This document shows, in pieces, positions 6,832-14,699 of a DNA stretch of 14,819 nt. The stretch is from positions 1 to 14,819 of the forward strand of contig MNTU01000036.1 of NCBI GenBank assembly GCA_001917125.1. The letters run 5' to 3'. The translations under genes were made by a program, and so were the position numbers. The notes beneath the pieces are model-generated. The model ran no database searches. It was given only the letters and a program-made list of their open reading frames with translations, and had not been told where the DNA came from. This DNA comes from Azospirillum sp. 47_25 (lineage in GTDB: Bacteria; Pseudomonadota; Alphaproteobacteria; RF32; CAG-239). Position 1 is the stretch's first letter, and each line of letters opens with the position of its first letter.

Positions 6832-8577
6832 TTAAAGGGTGGGCCACTGCCCGGACGCCACCTCATCCATACTCTTGTGCTCTTTGCCGAAACGCAGATT
6901 ATAAGCCCAGAAATTAGCCATCACCCGCTCAATGTAAATACGGGTTTCACGAGAGGGAATAACTTCAATAAAAAGCAGCGGATCGTTATTATACTTGACC
7001 TTTTTCTGCCATTTGAACAAATTGCCCGGCCCGGCATTATAGGCCGTCGCCAGATAAAAAAGATTGTCGGTGACAAAAGGCTTGCCCATAAGGTAGCTGA
7101 GATACTGCTGGCCGACTTCCATATTGTAATCGGCATTATACAAAACCGAACTGTCTCGCTTCAGACGCCGGTCTTTCGTCACATGATAGGCCGTGTTAGG
7201 CATCAGCTGCATCAGCCCTTTGGCTCCGGCTCCGCTCTGTGCCTCCGGCTTAAAAGCCGATTCCTGCCTGATTAAAGCCAGAACCAGCGCCCGACTGACT
7301 TTCCAGCCGCCTTTCGGTTTCCATGTCGGAACCGGATAGGCAATGTTATCATAGAAAAGGCTTTTTTCATTATCCTTTATCTCATTGGAAAGCTTAATTC
7401 CCAAAGCCGGCATATTATACTGTGCTGCCAAATACAAACAGGCCTCCTTCTGGCGCTCGTTCATATTTTTATAAGCATAATTCAGTTCTTTTTCCGCCAA
7501 ATCGGGATTTTTTGACATTATTAAAACAATCGCCCGCTGAATGGCACTCGAGGCCAGCATGTCATTCACATAATCATAAGTACTGAAATTATTGAAATAA
7601 GCATCGCCCGACCAGTTAAAGTCCCATGGCTGACGCAGCTGATAATTGGCCAGCATGCCGTAAAACGTACGCTTATATTTGGAAGCAGTTTTCAGCCACT
7701 GATTGGCTTGCGGCTTTTTGTTCAGTCGTGAATATGCCCGATAAGCCCAGTAAGCACCTGCACTAACCAACCATTCGTCATTATCGGTTTTGGCTCCGAG
7801 CCGACCGAAATAATCCGCCGCTTTTCGATAATTGCCGCTCCGCCAGGCGGCCAGACCGCCGACCCACAAAGCCGTGGCATCTTTGCTACGCCGGATTGCT
7901 TTTTCCGTATATTGCAGAGCCAGCTTATCCTGCCCGTCGATTAAATAAGAAGTTGCCAGTGTTGCGCTCATCGCATCATATTCCCGGTCCGGTATCCACA
8001 GACGGAAATTTTTATCCGCCAGAATCAAACGTGCAACTTTAGTCTTTCCCCGGTTTATCGCCTGCCTGAAAGAAGAAACTTTCTGCCGGACATATTTGCG
8101 TTTGGCATCGCTCAAATGCTCATACTGATTGTTAAACCAGCTGTAAGGCGAAACCGGAAGCTTGGGCAAAAGTTTTTCAATATCTGCCAGCTCCTCCTTG
8201 GCGCCGTTGAACTTGCTCTTGGCCAGACGCAGCAGACTGAGTGCCTGCGGATGGTCATAATAGAGCCGCAGCCAGTCTTTCAGCTCGGCATAGGAAGTCT
8301 TATAATTTTTGGAAAGATACTTTTCCGCCAGCACATGTCCCATCAAAATCTGATTGCTGACGTCGGCAATATGCTCGTCGGCGGTTTCCACATCATCTTT
8401 ATTCAAAGCCCGGAAAATCTTTTTATAACTGGCAATATCCCGTCTGCTGATAACCAGATTATCCATAATCTGCTGATAGCACTGGCGGTCAATAATAGGC
8501 TTTGCCGCAAATGCCTTTTGCGGAAACCAACCGGCGGACAATAACGCCGCAACTGTCAGAAAAAGCCTTTTCCACAC
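6832..8577 (-). CDS. Soluble lytic murein transglycosylase (Slt70-like, exported)
   Basis: This periplasmic enzyme cleaves peptidoglycan between MurNAc and GlcNAc with 1,6-anhydro product formation. From the GTG at 8577 (581 residues), a signal peptide (WKRLFLTVAALLSAGWFPQKAFA) is followed by a long alpha-helical repeat region (about 40-420) like the Slt70 U-domain. The C-terminal catalytic domain has the catalytic Glu439 in IRQESAFKPEAQSGAGAKG, then GLMQLMP (454-460), AYNAGP (512-517) and SRETRIYIERV (542-552), all hallmarks of family 1 lytic transglycosylases. A TTG at 8607 gives a longer frame, but AGGA 8 nt before the GTG and the resulting clean signal peptide favour the GTG. It is last in a run of three exported proteins, 36 bp after its neighbour. 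It could clear wall for an envelope machine or serve general turnover. Confidence 0.92.
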   Translation of the reverse strand: MWKRLFLTVAALLSAGWFPQKAFAAKPIIDRQCYQQIMDNLVISRRDIASYKKIFRALNKDDVETADEHIADVSNQILMGHVLAEKYLSKNYKTSYAELKDWLRLYYDHPQALSLLRLAKSKFNGAKEELADIEKLLPKLPVSPYSWFNNQYEHLSDAKRKYVRQKVSSFRQAINRGKTKVARLILADKNFRLWIPDREYDAMSATLATSYLIDGQDKLALQYTEKAIRRSKDATALWVGGLAAWRSGNYRKAADYFGRLGAKTDNDEWLVSAGAYWAYRAYSRLNKKPQANQWLKTASKYKRTFYGMLANYQLRQPWDFNWSGDAYFNNFSTYDYVNDMLASSAIQRAIVLIMSKNPDLAEKELNYAYKNMNERQKEACLYLAAQYNMPALGIKLSNEIKDNEKSLFYDNIAYPVPTWKPKGGWKVSRALVLALIRQESAFKPEAQSGAGAKGLMQLMPNTAYHVTKDRRLKRDSSVLYNADYNMEVGQQYLSYLMGKPFVTDNLFYLATAYNAGPGNLFKWQKKVKYNNDPLLFIEVIPSRETRIYIERVMANFWAYNLRFGKEHKSMDEVASGQWPTL

Positions 8578-8613
8578 TTTGCCAGTCCTGTTATAAATAA
8601 AGCACAAATCCGG

Positions 8614-9348
8614 TTACTTGCGCAACCAGCGGATCTTAGCCGCGCAATCCTGCTGGCTCAACCCTTTCACACGGCAGCGGTTAACGATAATATTCGGAAT
8701 GCGATCCATTGAATAGCAGCCGTCGCCCAACAGCGTATAGTCATAATGAACCGGCTGATTCGGCGGAATATCCGAAAAACTCAACGCCGTTTCCATATTC
8801 GGCCAGCGCAGGCGGACACTTAAGTTATTCAAGCTGCGGTCCAAGGTTGTCAGAATCTGAAAACGAACATCGCAGGTCACCGTTCCGCTCATCATCCGGT
8901 TGACGGTAAAATCGCTGTAATAAAGAAAAATTAAGGTTTCTTCCTTTGGCAGAGGATTTCCGTCATACATAATCGGACGTATAATTGTCGTTCCGCGCTT
9001 GACGCCGTCAAGAGTCGGACGCTTGACCTGAGGCAATGACTTATAAAGATAATCCTCGGGATTTTCCACCACTTCTTTTGCCGGCGGCTTGGTCTGCTGC
9101 TGCACCGATACCGTTGCAGGTTTGGCCGCTTGTTGTTTTGGTGTCGTACGTATTCCCCACCAGTTTCCGCCCAAGCGGTCTCTGTTGTTCCAACCGGAAA
9201 CACGTCCCGTCTGCGGCTGAACCTGAGTCTCTGTCTTATCCGGCACAGCCGCCGGCGTTTCCTCGCCGAACATTTGGGCCGCAGCCCAGCCGCTCCAAAG
9301 TCCGATTCCCAGAATTGCCGTCAATCCGGCCCTAAATTTCAGGTTCAT
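8614..9348 (-). CDS. Secreted hypothetical protein, paralogue of the 9365 product
   Basis: I do not recognise this 244-residue protein. A signal peptide (cut near AAA|QMF, residue 24) is followed by a low-complexity Gln/Pro/Thr linker (about 30-95) and a C-terminal domain. That domain holds Cys159, Trp182, IPPNQP (194-199), Cys211, Cys225 and Cys235. The same C-x22-W, IPPxQP and C-x13-C pattern occurs in the product of the gene directly before it, so the two are tandem paralogues, probably beta-rich and disulfide-bonded in the periplasm. The ATG at 9348 is preferred over a GTG three codons earlier because ACGGTGA lies 6 nt before it. It lies 16 bp after the 9365 gene and 36 bp before the lytic transglycosylase. 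Function is unknown. Confidence 0.78.
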   Translation of the reverse strand: MNLKFRAGLTAILGIGLWSGWAAAQMFGEETPAAVPDKTETQVQPQTGRVSGWNNRDRLGGNWWGIRTTPKQQAAKPATVSVQQQTKPPAKEVVENPEDYLYKSLPQVKRPTLDGVKRGTTIIRPIMYDGNPLPKEETLIFLYYSDFTVNRMMSGTVTCDVRFQILTTLDRSLNNLSVRLRWPNMETALSFSDIPPNQPVHYDYTLLGDGCYSMDRIPNIIVNRCRVKGLSQQDCAAKIRWLRK

Positions 9349-9364
9349 TTTTTTCACCGTTCAA

Positions 9365-10141
9365 TTATCTGATTTGCCCCATAATATCCGTGGCTTTGCT
9401 TAAATTCGACACCGCTTTGTCATAAGTTTCGGTCAGTTCCTGCTCCTCTTTTTTGCGGGCATTCTGTTTTATTTTCTTTTCTTCGTTAAAAGAAACTTTC
9501 TTAAACTCACGATAATATTCGGGATCGCGAGCGGAAACAAAACGAAACAGATTATCACAAGCTGCGGCACCGGCGCTCTGCATGGTCATACCCGACTGTT
9601 CGGGATCAACTGCCGAACAGTTCTCCAATGAAAATTCGGCATCGTTCAGCATCAGGAAACAGCGGTCGGACGCCAGCTTGGATTTAAGCGAAACCTGACG
9701 ATAAGGCTGAAGCGGCGGAATCCGAATGCTGGTCGTCAGAGAAACCGGCGTAATGCCTTCCGTCTCGGAAACCGGCTCGGCAAAAGCGCCGCCGTTTTCA
9801 TTATAGTTTTCCATTTCCATCTTGCGCTTGGCCAATTCTTTTTCATCTTCGATAACATTGCCGATGGCCTCGTCTTTCCAAGTCAGGTTAACCGTTGCGT
9901 TATCGACGTTTTTGTTGGAACGGTTAAAGAAAGTAATGTTAAACTCACAGTTGGTAATTTTGCCGTCACGGTTTTTAAGCGGCTTAATGTCATGAACTTT
10001 AAACAACACGGCAGGCTGGCTTTCGTCAATGCTGCTGACCAGTTCATCGCTGTCTTCCCCGTCTTCGGCCCAGGCCGGAACGGCGCTCAACGCAAGCAAA
10101 GCGCAGGTTGCATGCCATAAAAATTTTTTGTTGTTACCCAT
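9365..10141 (-). CDS. Secreted hypothetical protein with C-terminal coiled coil, paralogue of the 8614 product
   Basis: I do not recognise this 258-residue protein. It has a signal peptide cut near AWA|EDG (residue 25), then an acidic stretch. The domain shared with its neighbour follows: Cys65, Trp88, IPPLQP (141-146), Cys161, Cys175 and Cys195. Between Trp88 and IPPLQP it carries a charged insertion of about 40 residues that the neighbour lacks. The last 60 residues (EYYREFKKVSFNEEKKI onward) are charged and probably coiled coil, which suggests a partner-binding tail. The ATG at 10141 follows TGAGGAAAG; a TTG five codons earlier is rejected. A perfect FNR-type box and a -10-like TATTAT lie just upstream. 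It heads the exported trio and follows the glycosylase gene by 95 bp. Confidence 0.78.
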   Translation of the reverse strand: MGNNKKFLWHATCALLALSAVPAWAEDGEDSDELVSSIDESQPAVLFKVHDIKPLKNRDGKITNCEFNITFFNRSNKNVDNATVNLTWKDEAIGNVIEDEKELAKRKMEMENYNENGGAFAEPVSETEGITPVSLTTSIRIPPLQPYRQVSLKSKLASDRCFLMLNDAEFSLENCSAVDPEQSGMTMQSAGAAACDNLFRFVSARDPEYYREFKKVSFNEEKKIKQNARKKEEQELTETYDKAVSNLSKATDIMGQIR

Positions 10142-10166
10142 TGTCACTTTCCTCAACAGTTAAAAA

Positions 10167-10188
10167 TTTGATTGCAATCAAAATAATA
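10167..10188 (-). promoter_or_regulatory. Perfect FNR/FixK-type box beside a -10-like hexamer
   Basis: TTTGATTGCAATCAAA (10167-10182) is a 16-bp perfect palindrome containing TTGAT-N4-ATCAA, the consensus bound by FNR, FixK and Anr regulators. On the minus strand it directly follows TATTAT (10188-10183). If that is the -10, the site covers the transcription start and would repress. Placement at -41.5 for activation would put the start inside the coding region. The motif is seen directly; its use is inferred. Confidence 0.55.
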
Positions 10189-10236
10189 CTTTCTTTCAAC
10201 ATACCCAAAAATAGTGAACAAAAAGATAACACGCGC

Positions 10237-11043
10237 CTAATTGTTGCACAATTTTTGTTTCATCCGCAGCATATCAACCCAGGCCTTGGCCTTCTGTCCG
10301 CTGTTGCGCAGCAGATAGGCCGGATGGAAACTGGCCAGAACCGGAACTTTTCCGCCGTCTGACTTTTTATACTCCAGCCATTTACCGCGCATTCTGGAAA
10401 TCGGTTCGCCGTTGTCCAACAGTGCATTTGCGGCGCTGCCGCCCAAAATCATAATTACCTCGGGCGACACCAAATCAATCTGCCTTTTCAAAAACGGCAG
10501 ACAAACCGCTATTTCGCCCTCGGTCGGGGTTCGGTTCCCCGGCGGACGCCACGGTAAAACATTGGTAATAAAACATTCATTGCGATCAAAACCGATGGCT
10601 TTCAGCATTTTTTCCAGCAACTGCCCGCTGCGCCCCACAAAAGGTATGCCGCTCCGATCCTCGTCCGCGCCGGGAGCTTCGCCGATAAGCAGCAGCCGTG
10701 CTGTCCCCGAACCATACCCGAAAACAGTCTTGTTGGCCGTCAGCTTCAGGGCACAGCCGTCAAACTCTTCAACCATTTTTTTCAGCTCTTCCAGCGTTTC
10801 CGCCTTCTGACACAATTCTCGCGCACTCTGGCAGGCATTGATTGTCGCCTGCGCCAGTTCGGTCGTAGCCGGGCGGGCACTGTTTTCGGCCGGACGAACG
10901 GCGGCGGAAACGGCTGCCGGAACAATCCGCGGCATTTCCTTCGCCGGTTCGGCCAACGCAAAAGGAACTTCCCCGCAGGTTTCATCCACGCCGGCGGTCA
11001 AATACCACTCAAGAATTTCCTTTATGCCTAAATCTTCGTTCAT
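10237..11043 (-). CDS. Uracil-DNA glycosylase, family 4-like
   Basis: This base-excision repair enzyme removes uracil from DNA. In its 268 residues, an N-terminal segment (LEWYLTAGVDET) and an Ala/Pro-rich linker (about 30-70) precede the catalytic core. The core has GEAPGADED (121-129), the WRPPGNRTP loop (165-173) and SFHPAYLLR (238-246), which are family 4 signatures. Classical family 4 enzymes hold a 4Fe-4S cluster with four cysteines. Here only Cys97 and Cys181 remain at those places, and Trp165 stands where the third would be, so the cluster is probably absent. I recall the same pattern in other alphaproteobacterial members. No clear Shine-Dalgarno precedes the ATG. It is divergent from the TPR gene and may share transcripts with the exported trio downstream. 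Confidence 0.9.
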   Translation of the reverse strand: MNEDLGIKEILEWYLTAGVDETCGEVPFALAEPAKEMPRIVPAAVSAAVRPAENSARPATTELAQATINACQSARELCQKAETLEELKKMVEEFDGCALKLTANKTVFGYGSGTARLLLIGEAPGADEDRSGIPFVGRSGQLLEKMLKAIGFDRNECFITNVLPWRPPGNRTPTEGEIAVCLPFLKRQIDLVSPEVIMILGGSAANALLDNGEPISRMRGKWLEYKKSDGGKVPVLASFHPAYLLRNSGQKAKAWVDMLRMKQKLCNN

Positions 11044-11197
11044 AATACCGTAAACTAAAGCAAATCTTTTATTTTGTCATTTAATAATTAATTATTTACA
11101 CATAATAGTATATAAATATAAATTACTGTTGTATGATAGCGAAACTATTATAAAATGGGCGTGATTCCTAATCGTTTAATTCAGGATTTGTTTAATT

Positions 11198-12985
11198 ATG
11201 GCAAAAGTCAGCTACATATTGGTCATTCTTGCGGGATTTATCCTTTTCAATTCCTGCTCCAACCAGCAGAAAATAGAAGCTTCGGCTCCGCAGCCGAAAG
11301 CGCCGGCTGCCGCCCGAATTCAAAAATCCTACGGAGCTTACCTCGCCGGCCGCGTCGCCCATCTGCGCAAAAACTTCAACACCGCTGCCGACTATTACAT
11401 TAAAGCTCTCAACGAAGACCCCGACAATCAGGATCTGCTCAGTCGTGTTTATGTCATTCTTGCCTCCAAAGGGCGAATTGCCGAAGCGGCGCGCTACGCC
11501 GAAATATCTCTGCAAAAAGGCGATAAAAACAACATCACCTACATCATCATCGCCGTAGAAAAAATGAAACAGGGCCGTTATCCCGAAGTCATCAAAACCA
11601 TCAATAAGCTCGACGGCCAGGTTTACCGCGAATTCATTAATCCTTTAATCAACGCCTGGGCTTACGCCGGGGAAAACAGCCCCGACAAAGCGCTCAAAGA
11701 GCTTTCCGCCATTGAAAAAGAACCGAGTTTCCGTGCTCTCTATAACTTCCATGCCGGGATGATTAACGACTATTTCGGACGCACCGCCGAAGCCCGCAAA
11801 CATTACGAAGTCATCGTTAATGAAGAGAGTCTGGAAATGTCTTTCCGCGCCCTGCAGGTCATCACCAACTTTTACATCCGCAGCGGTGAACAGGAAAAGG
11901 CCGTCGCTCTGGTTAACAAATATACTGATGACAAACTGATGCTTGATATGCTCAACAAGCTTGCTAACGATGTCCGCCGTGCAGATCCGCAGACAACCGC
12001 CAAAATTATCAACAGTCCGCAGCTCGGCCTGTCCGAAGCCTTGTTCAGCATTGCGGCCACGCTGCGTCAGGGGCCTTCCGGCGTTGACCTTGCCCATATA
12101 TTCATCTGCTTATCGATTTACTCAAATCCCAAATATGATTTGGCCAAACTGCTGTTAGCCGACATTTTGGAAAACCGTGAGATGTATGCCGAGGCCAATG
12201 ACGTTTACAACGAAATCAGCGAAGATTCCGTCGCCTACTACTCCGCTCAGGTAAAAAAAGCCAATAACTATGTCGCTCTGCAAGACTATAAAAACGCTGA
12301 AATTCTGCTGAAGTCCCTGGCTTTGGAATCCCCGGGAAACTATCAGGTTCTGCTGGATCTCGGCGATGTCCTGCGCTTGCAGAACAAACCGAAGGAAGCC
12401 ATCCGTTTCTATGAGGAAGCGCTTGAAAAGCTCCCCGAAAACGCCTCCCAACAGTGGGTACTCTATTATGCGCTCGGCGTCTCTTATGAAAGCAACAAAC
12501 AATGGGACAAGGCCGAGGAAAACCTTGTCAAAGCATTGGATATCAGCCAAAATAACTATCTCATATTAAACTATCTCGGTTACAGCTGGCTGAAACAGGG
12601 CAAAAACGTTGAATCCGCATTCGGTATGGTCGTTGACGCCTACAATCAGCTGCCCACCGACGGACACATCACGGACAGTCTCGGTTGGGCCTTTTACCAG
12701 CTCGGGATGTATGACCGCTCAATCGAATATCTTGAAAAAGCGGCGGAACTCGAACCGGCCAATGCGCTGATTAACGAACACCTCGGCGATGCCTATTGGC
12801 TCGGCGGACGCAAAAACGAAGCCCGTTTCCAATGGCATCATGCCCTCACTCTCCCCGATGACAGCGGCGAAGTCATTCGGGAAGAAGTCGAAAAGAAAAT
12901 TTCCCGCGGCGTCAGAGGACATCACCCGCTGGCTTTTGATAAAAAAGAAATCGAAGAAAAAATAAAAGCCATCAGCAAAGACTAG
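11198..12985 (+). CDS. TPR-repeat lipoprotein
   Basis: This 595-residue protein is built mostly of tetratricopeptide repeats, which serve as protein-binding scaffolds. The N-terminus, ILVILAGFILFNSCSN, is a lipoprotein-type signal with Cys20 as the likely lipidated residue, although the -3 and -2 positions (F, N) are not ideal. Repeats run from about 45 to 560. The final ones are the clearest, with NYLGYSWLKQG, DSLGWAFYQLG and NEHLGDAYWLGGRKNEARFQW. That closing block is typical of a widespread alphaproteobacterial TPR family of unclear function. The ATG follows AGGA at 11 nt. A -10-like TATGAT (11132-11137) lies upstream. It is divergent from the glycosylase gene and lies upstream of the 13074 gene, with an 88-bp gap holding a hairpin. 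Confidence 0.85.
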   Translation: MAKVSYILVILAGFILFNSCSNQQKIEASAPQPKAPAAARIQKSYGAYLAGRVAHLRKNFNTAADYYIKALNEDPDNQDLLSRVYVILASKGRIAEAARYAEISLQKGDKNNITYIIIAVEKMKQGRYPEVIKTINKLDGQVYREFINPLINAWAYAGENSPDKALKELSAIEKEPSFRALYNFHAGMINDYFGRTAEARKHYEVIVNEESLEMSFRALQVITNFYIRSGEQEKAVALVNKYTDDKLMLDMLNKLANDVRRADPQTTAKIINSPQLGLSEALFSIAATLRQGPSGVDLAHIFICLSIYSNPKYDLAKLLLADILENREMYAEANDVYNEISEDSVAYYSAQVKKANNYVALQDYKNAEILLKSLALESPGNYQVLLDLGDVLRLQNKPKEAIRFYEEALEKLPENASQQWVLYYALGVSYESNKQWDKAEENLVKALDISQNNYLILNYLGYSWLKQGKNVESAFGMVVDAYNQLPTDGHITDSLGWAFYQLGMYDRSIEYLEKAAELEPANALINEHLGDAYWLGGRKNEARFQWHHALTLPDDSGEVIREEVEKKISRGVRGHHPLAFDKKEIEEKIKAISKD

Positions 12986-13008
12986 ACAAAAACATTTGCT
13001 AACAAAGC

Positions 13009-13055
13009 TGGACAAATTTCTCCCGATATGCTATTACTGATAACAGTAGCATATC
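13009..13055 (+). promoter_or_regulatory. Hairpin and possible promoter before the 13074 gene
   Basis: GATATGC (13025-13031) pairs with GCATATC (13049-13055), and inside it TACTG pairs with CAGTA around an ATAA loop, with a 3-nt bulge on the left. TGGACA (13009-13014) and TATTAC (13032-13037), 17 bp apart, could be a promoter whose -10 lies in the hairpin. The structure lies just before the ribosome site (GGGAG, 13062-13066). It may be a weak terminator of the TPR gene, an operator or a leader element. Confidence 0.4.
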
Positions 13056-13073
13056 TTTCAAGGGAGAACAGCC

Positions 13074-14576
13074 TTGTTAAACAATCCTTTTGCCAAACTG
13101 TTTTATGACAAATTTCAGGAAGAGGTTCTCAACCAAAGCACCTTTTACGGAGACAAGGAAACCATAACCCATGGCCCTTTGGAAAACAAATTCATTGAGC
13201 GTTTCAACCTCTTTCTCAAACGTTGCGGTCAAAAGACGATAGACATCTCCCACCATTGCATTTCAGACAAAAAATTGGCCCGGTTTTGTTCCAGCCTGCG
13301 CTTTTATATGATACGCAACGTTCAGAACCTTCCGGACATAACTTCGGAATTCAGCCGCGATAAAGACCTGATCAGCCTTTTTGACAGTTCTGCGCAATAT
13401 CTGATTAACCGCAGCCGCCAATACCGTCTCCGCGGCAAACGAACGCAACAGCTCTCGGATATCTACGATTACACGGTCTGGAAAGTAAAATTTCAGGATG
13501 ATCGCGGCAGCACGCAGATGATTCCCGCCAAAATTCCCGCCAAACCGACGGGAACCGCATTGTTTGTCTTTGACCCTAACCGCTGCCCGCAAAATGAGGC
13601 ACTCGCCGGCAAAGTTTTTCATCACGATATGCAGGATGCTTTTTCCGGAAGCCGGCACGAAGAAATGAAAACTTTCTTCGTTCACATGCCGCCCAGTTAC
13701 CCGGAAGAAATTGCCGCCGCCAATGTCCTTACCACAATCCGCTATCCTGACGAATACACCGAAGCCGACATGACTTTTGCACGGGAACAATGGAGCAACT
13801 ATCTCGGACGAAACCTCAAATATAATGAAGACAACGAAATCATTTCCGGCTACCGCTATGAAGACAACGATTTTGTTGAGGCCATGAAAGGCCTGAAAAT
13901 ATTCGGCTATTGTGCGGCAGCCGCTGACGCGCACCGCTGCCTGAAAGCATTTAAAAACCTGGCAGAACAAATTTATGAACCGGAAGTCGTTTCCCGGGCA
14001 ATGAAAAATGTGACGCTGATGGCTTATGCCCTGATGCCTCTTGAAGAAAAGACCGATTACCAAGGTATCTATTTCATGTCTAATGACATCAATGACCTTT
14101 CCAATCCCGAACATGTGATGATGACCAATTTTCCCGAACTCTACCCGCAAATTCGCATTTCCAAAGCCGATTTGCAAATTGCCGACAGCAAAATAACCGA
14201 AACTGCCGCGGGAGATTTTATTATTGTCAGTCCGATGCCGGAGAGCTCTATCCAAATGGATAAAAACGGACGGCTGGTTGACAAGCTTAAAGACAAAAAC
14301 AGCCGCCCCGCCCGACTGACTTTAGATATGTCGCTCCCGGCAGCAAAATCTGCCGCCAATCCCCGCAAAAAAGAATGGCGCGACGGACATCGGCTGCAAA
14401 ACAGCACCTCGGCCAATCTGGGAAGCGTTAACCATATCATGTTCAAAACCGTGTTCAATAATGTCTTGGCTGGCAAAACCGGTGCCGATATCTTCGGCAA
14501 AGCGGCCACCGGCAACCCGAACTACATTCTTACACCTGCCATTGCCTATGCTCACCGCCGGAAATTAAAAGAATAG
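13074..14576 (+). CDS. Hypothetical protein of 500 residues, TTG start
   Basis: I do not recognise this protein. It has no signal peptide or membrane segment and appears to be a soluble cytoplasmic protein with mixed helix and strand. Recognisable but unassigned stretches are TVWKVKFQDDRG (about 140-151), GTALFVFDPNRCP, FFVHMPPSYPEEIAAANV and a helical block FGYCAAAADAHRCLKAF. The final 100 residues are basic and rich in Ala, Asn and Lys. Coding is firm: 500 codons without a stop and neighbour-like codon use. The TTG start is preceded by AAGGGAGAA, giving GGAG 7 nt before it, and no nearby ATG or GTG has a better site. It follows the TPR lipoprotein gene by 88 bp and may share its transcript. 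Function cannot be inferred from context. Confidence 0.82.
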   Translation: MLNNPFAKLFYDKFQEEVLNQSTFYGDKETITHGPLENKFIERFNLFLKRCGQKTIDISHHCISDKKLARFCSSLRFYMIRNVQNLPDITSEFSRDKDLISLFDSSAQYLINRSRQYRLRGKRTQQLSDIYDYTVWKVKFQDDRGSTQMIPAKIPAKPTGTALFVFDPNRCPQNEALAGKVFHHDMQDAFSGSRHEEMKTFFVHMPPSYPEEIAAANVLTTIRYPDEYTEADMTFAREQWSNYLGRNLKYNEDNEIISGYRYEDNDFVEAMKGLKIFGYCAAAADAHRCLKAFKNLAEQIYEPEVVSRAMKNVTLMAYALMPLEEKTDYQGIYFMSNDINDLSNPEHVMMTNFPELYPQIRISKADLQIADSKITETAAGDFIIVSPMPESSIQMDKNGRLVDKLKDKNSRPARLTLDMSLPAAKSAANPRKKEWRDGHRLQNSTSANLGSVNHIMFKTVFNNVLAGKTGADIFGKAATGNPNYILTPAIAYAHRRKLKE

Positions 14577-14603
14577 TCCCTGCCCGAAAGGATAAGAAGT
14601 AAT

Positions 14604-14629
14604 AGCCGCAAGGAATTGCGGTTGCAATT
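14604..14629 (+). terminator. Two overlapping alternative hairpins after the 13074 gene
   Basis: CCGCAA-GGAA-TTGCGG (14606-14621) and AATTGC-GGTT-GCAATT (14614-14629) are both perfect 6-bp stems with 4-nt loops. They share bases 14614-14621, so only one can form at a time. The following sequence is A/T-rich (ATTTATT) without a true T-run. The position, 30 bp after the stop, suggests a weak terminator of the upstream gene. Confidence 0.45.
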
Positions 14630-14634
14630 ATTTA

Positions 14635-14663
14635 TTGACATTGTTTCTCTCTTGTGGCATTCT
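14635..14663 (+). promoter_or_regulatory. Promoter of the gene at 14700
   Basis: A perfect TTGACA (14635-14640) lies 17 bp before CATTCT (14658-14663), which is preceded by TGG, an extended -10 arrangement. The -10 itself is a weak match. The predicted start near 14670 leaves a leader of about 30 nt to the ATG. Confidence 0.55.
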
Positions 14664-14699
14664 GTAAGAGGTATGGTTTCAGTTATAGAGAGGTGTATG

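Noticed and set aside
6774..6917. Plus-strand frame of 47 codons starting near AGGGAAG
   Set aside because: Most of it lies opposite the 3' end of the lytic transglycosylase gene. It has no recognisable domain, and the ribosome-site spacing is too short.
11083..11096. Perfect palindrome AATAATTAATTATT between the glycosylase and TPR genes
   Set aside because: In such A/T-only sequence a 14-bp palindrome is easily due to chance, and no promoter element lines up with it.
11155..11403. Plus-strand frame of 82 codons before and inside the TPR gene
   Set aside because: It overlaps the well-supported TPR lipoprotein in another frame, and its composition (Arg/Pro-rich end) is that of a shadow frame.
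13263..14255. Long minus-strand frame of 330 codons opposite the 500-residue gene
   Set aside because: It is antisense to a longer frame with a good ribosome site and neighbour-like codon use. Its His/Phe/Gly-rich translation is typical of a shadow.
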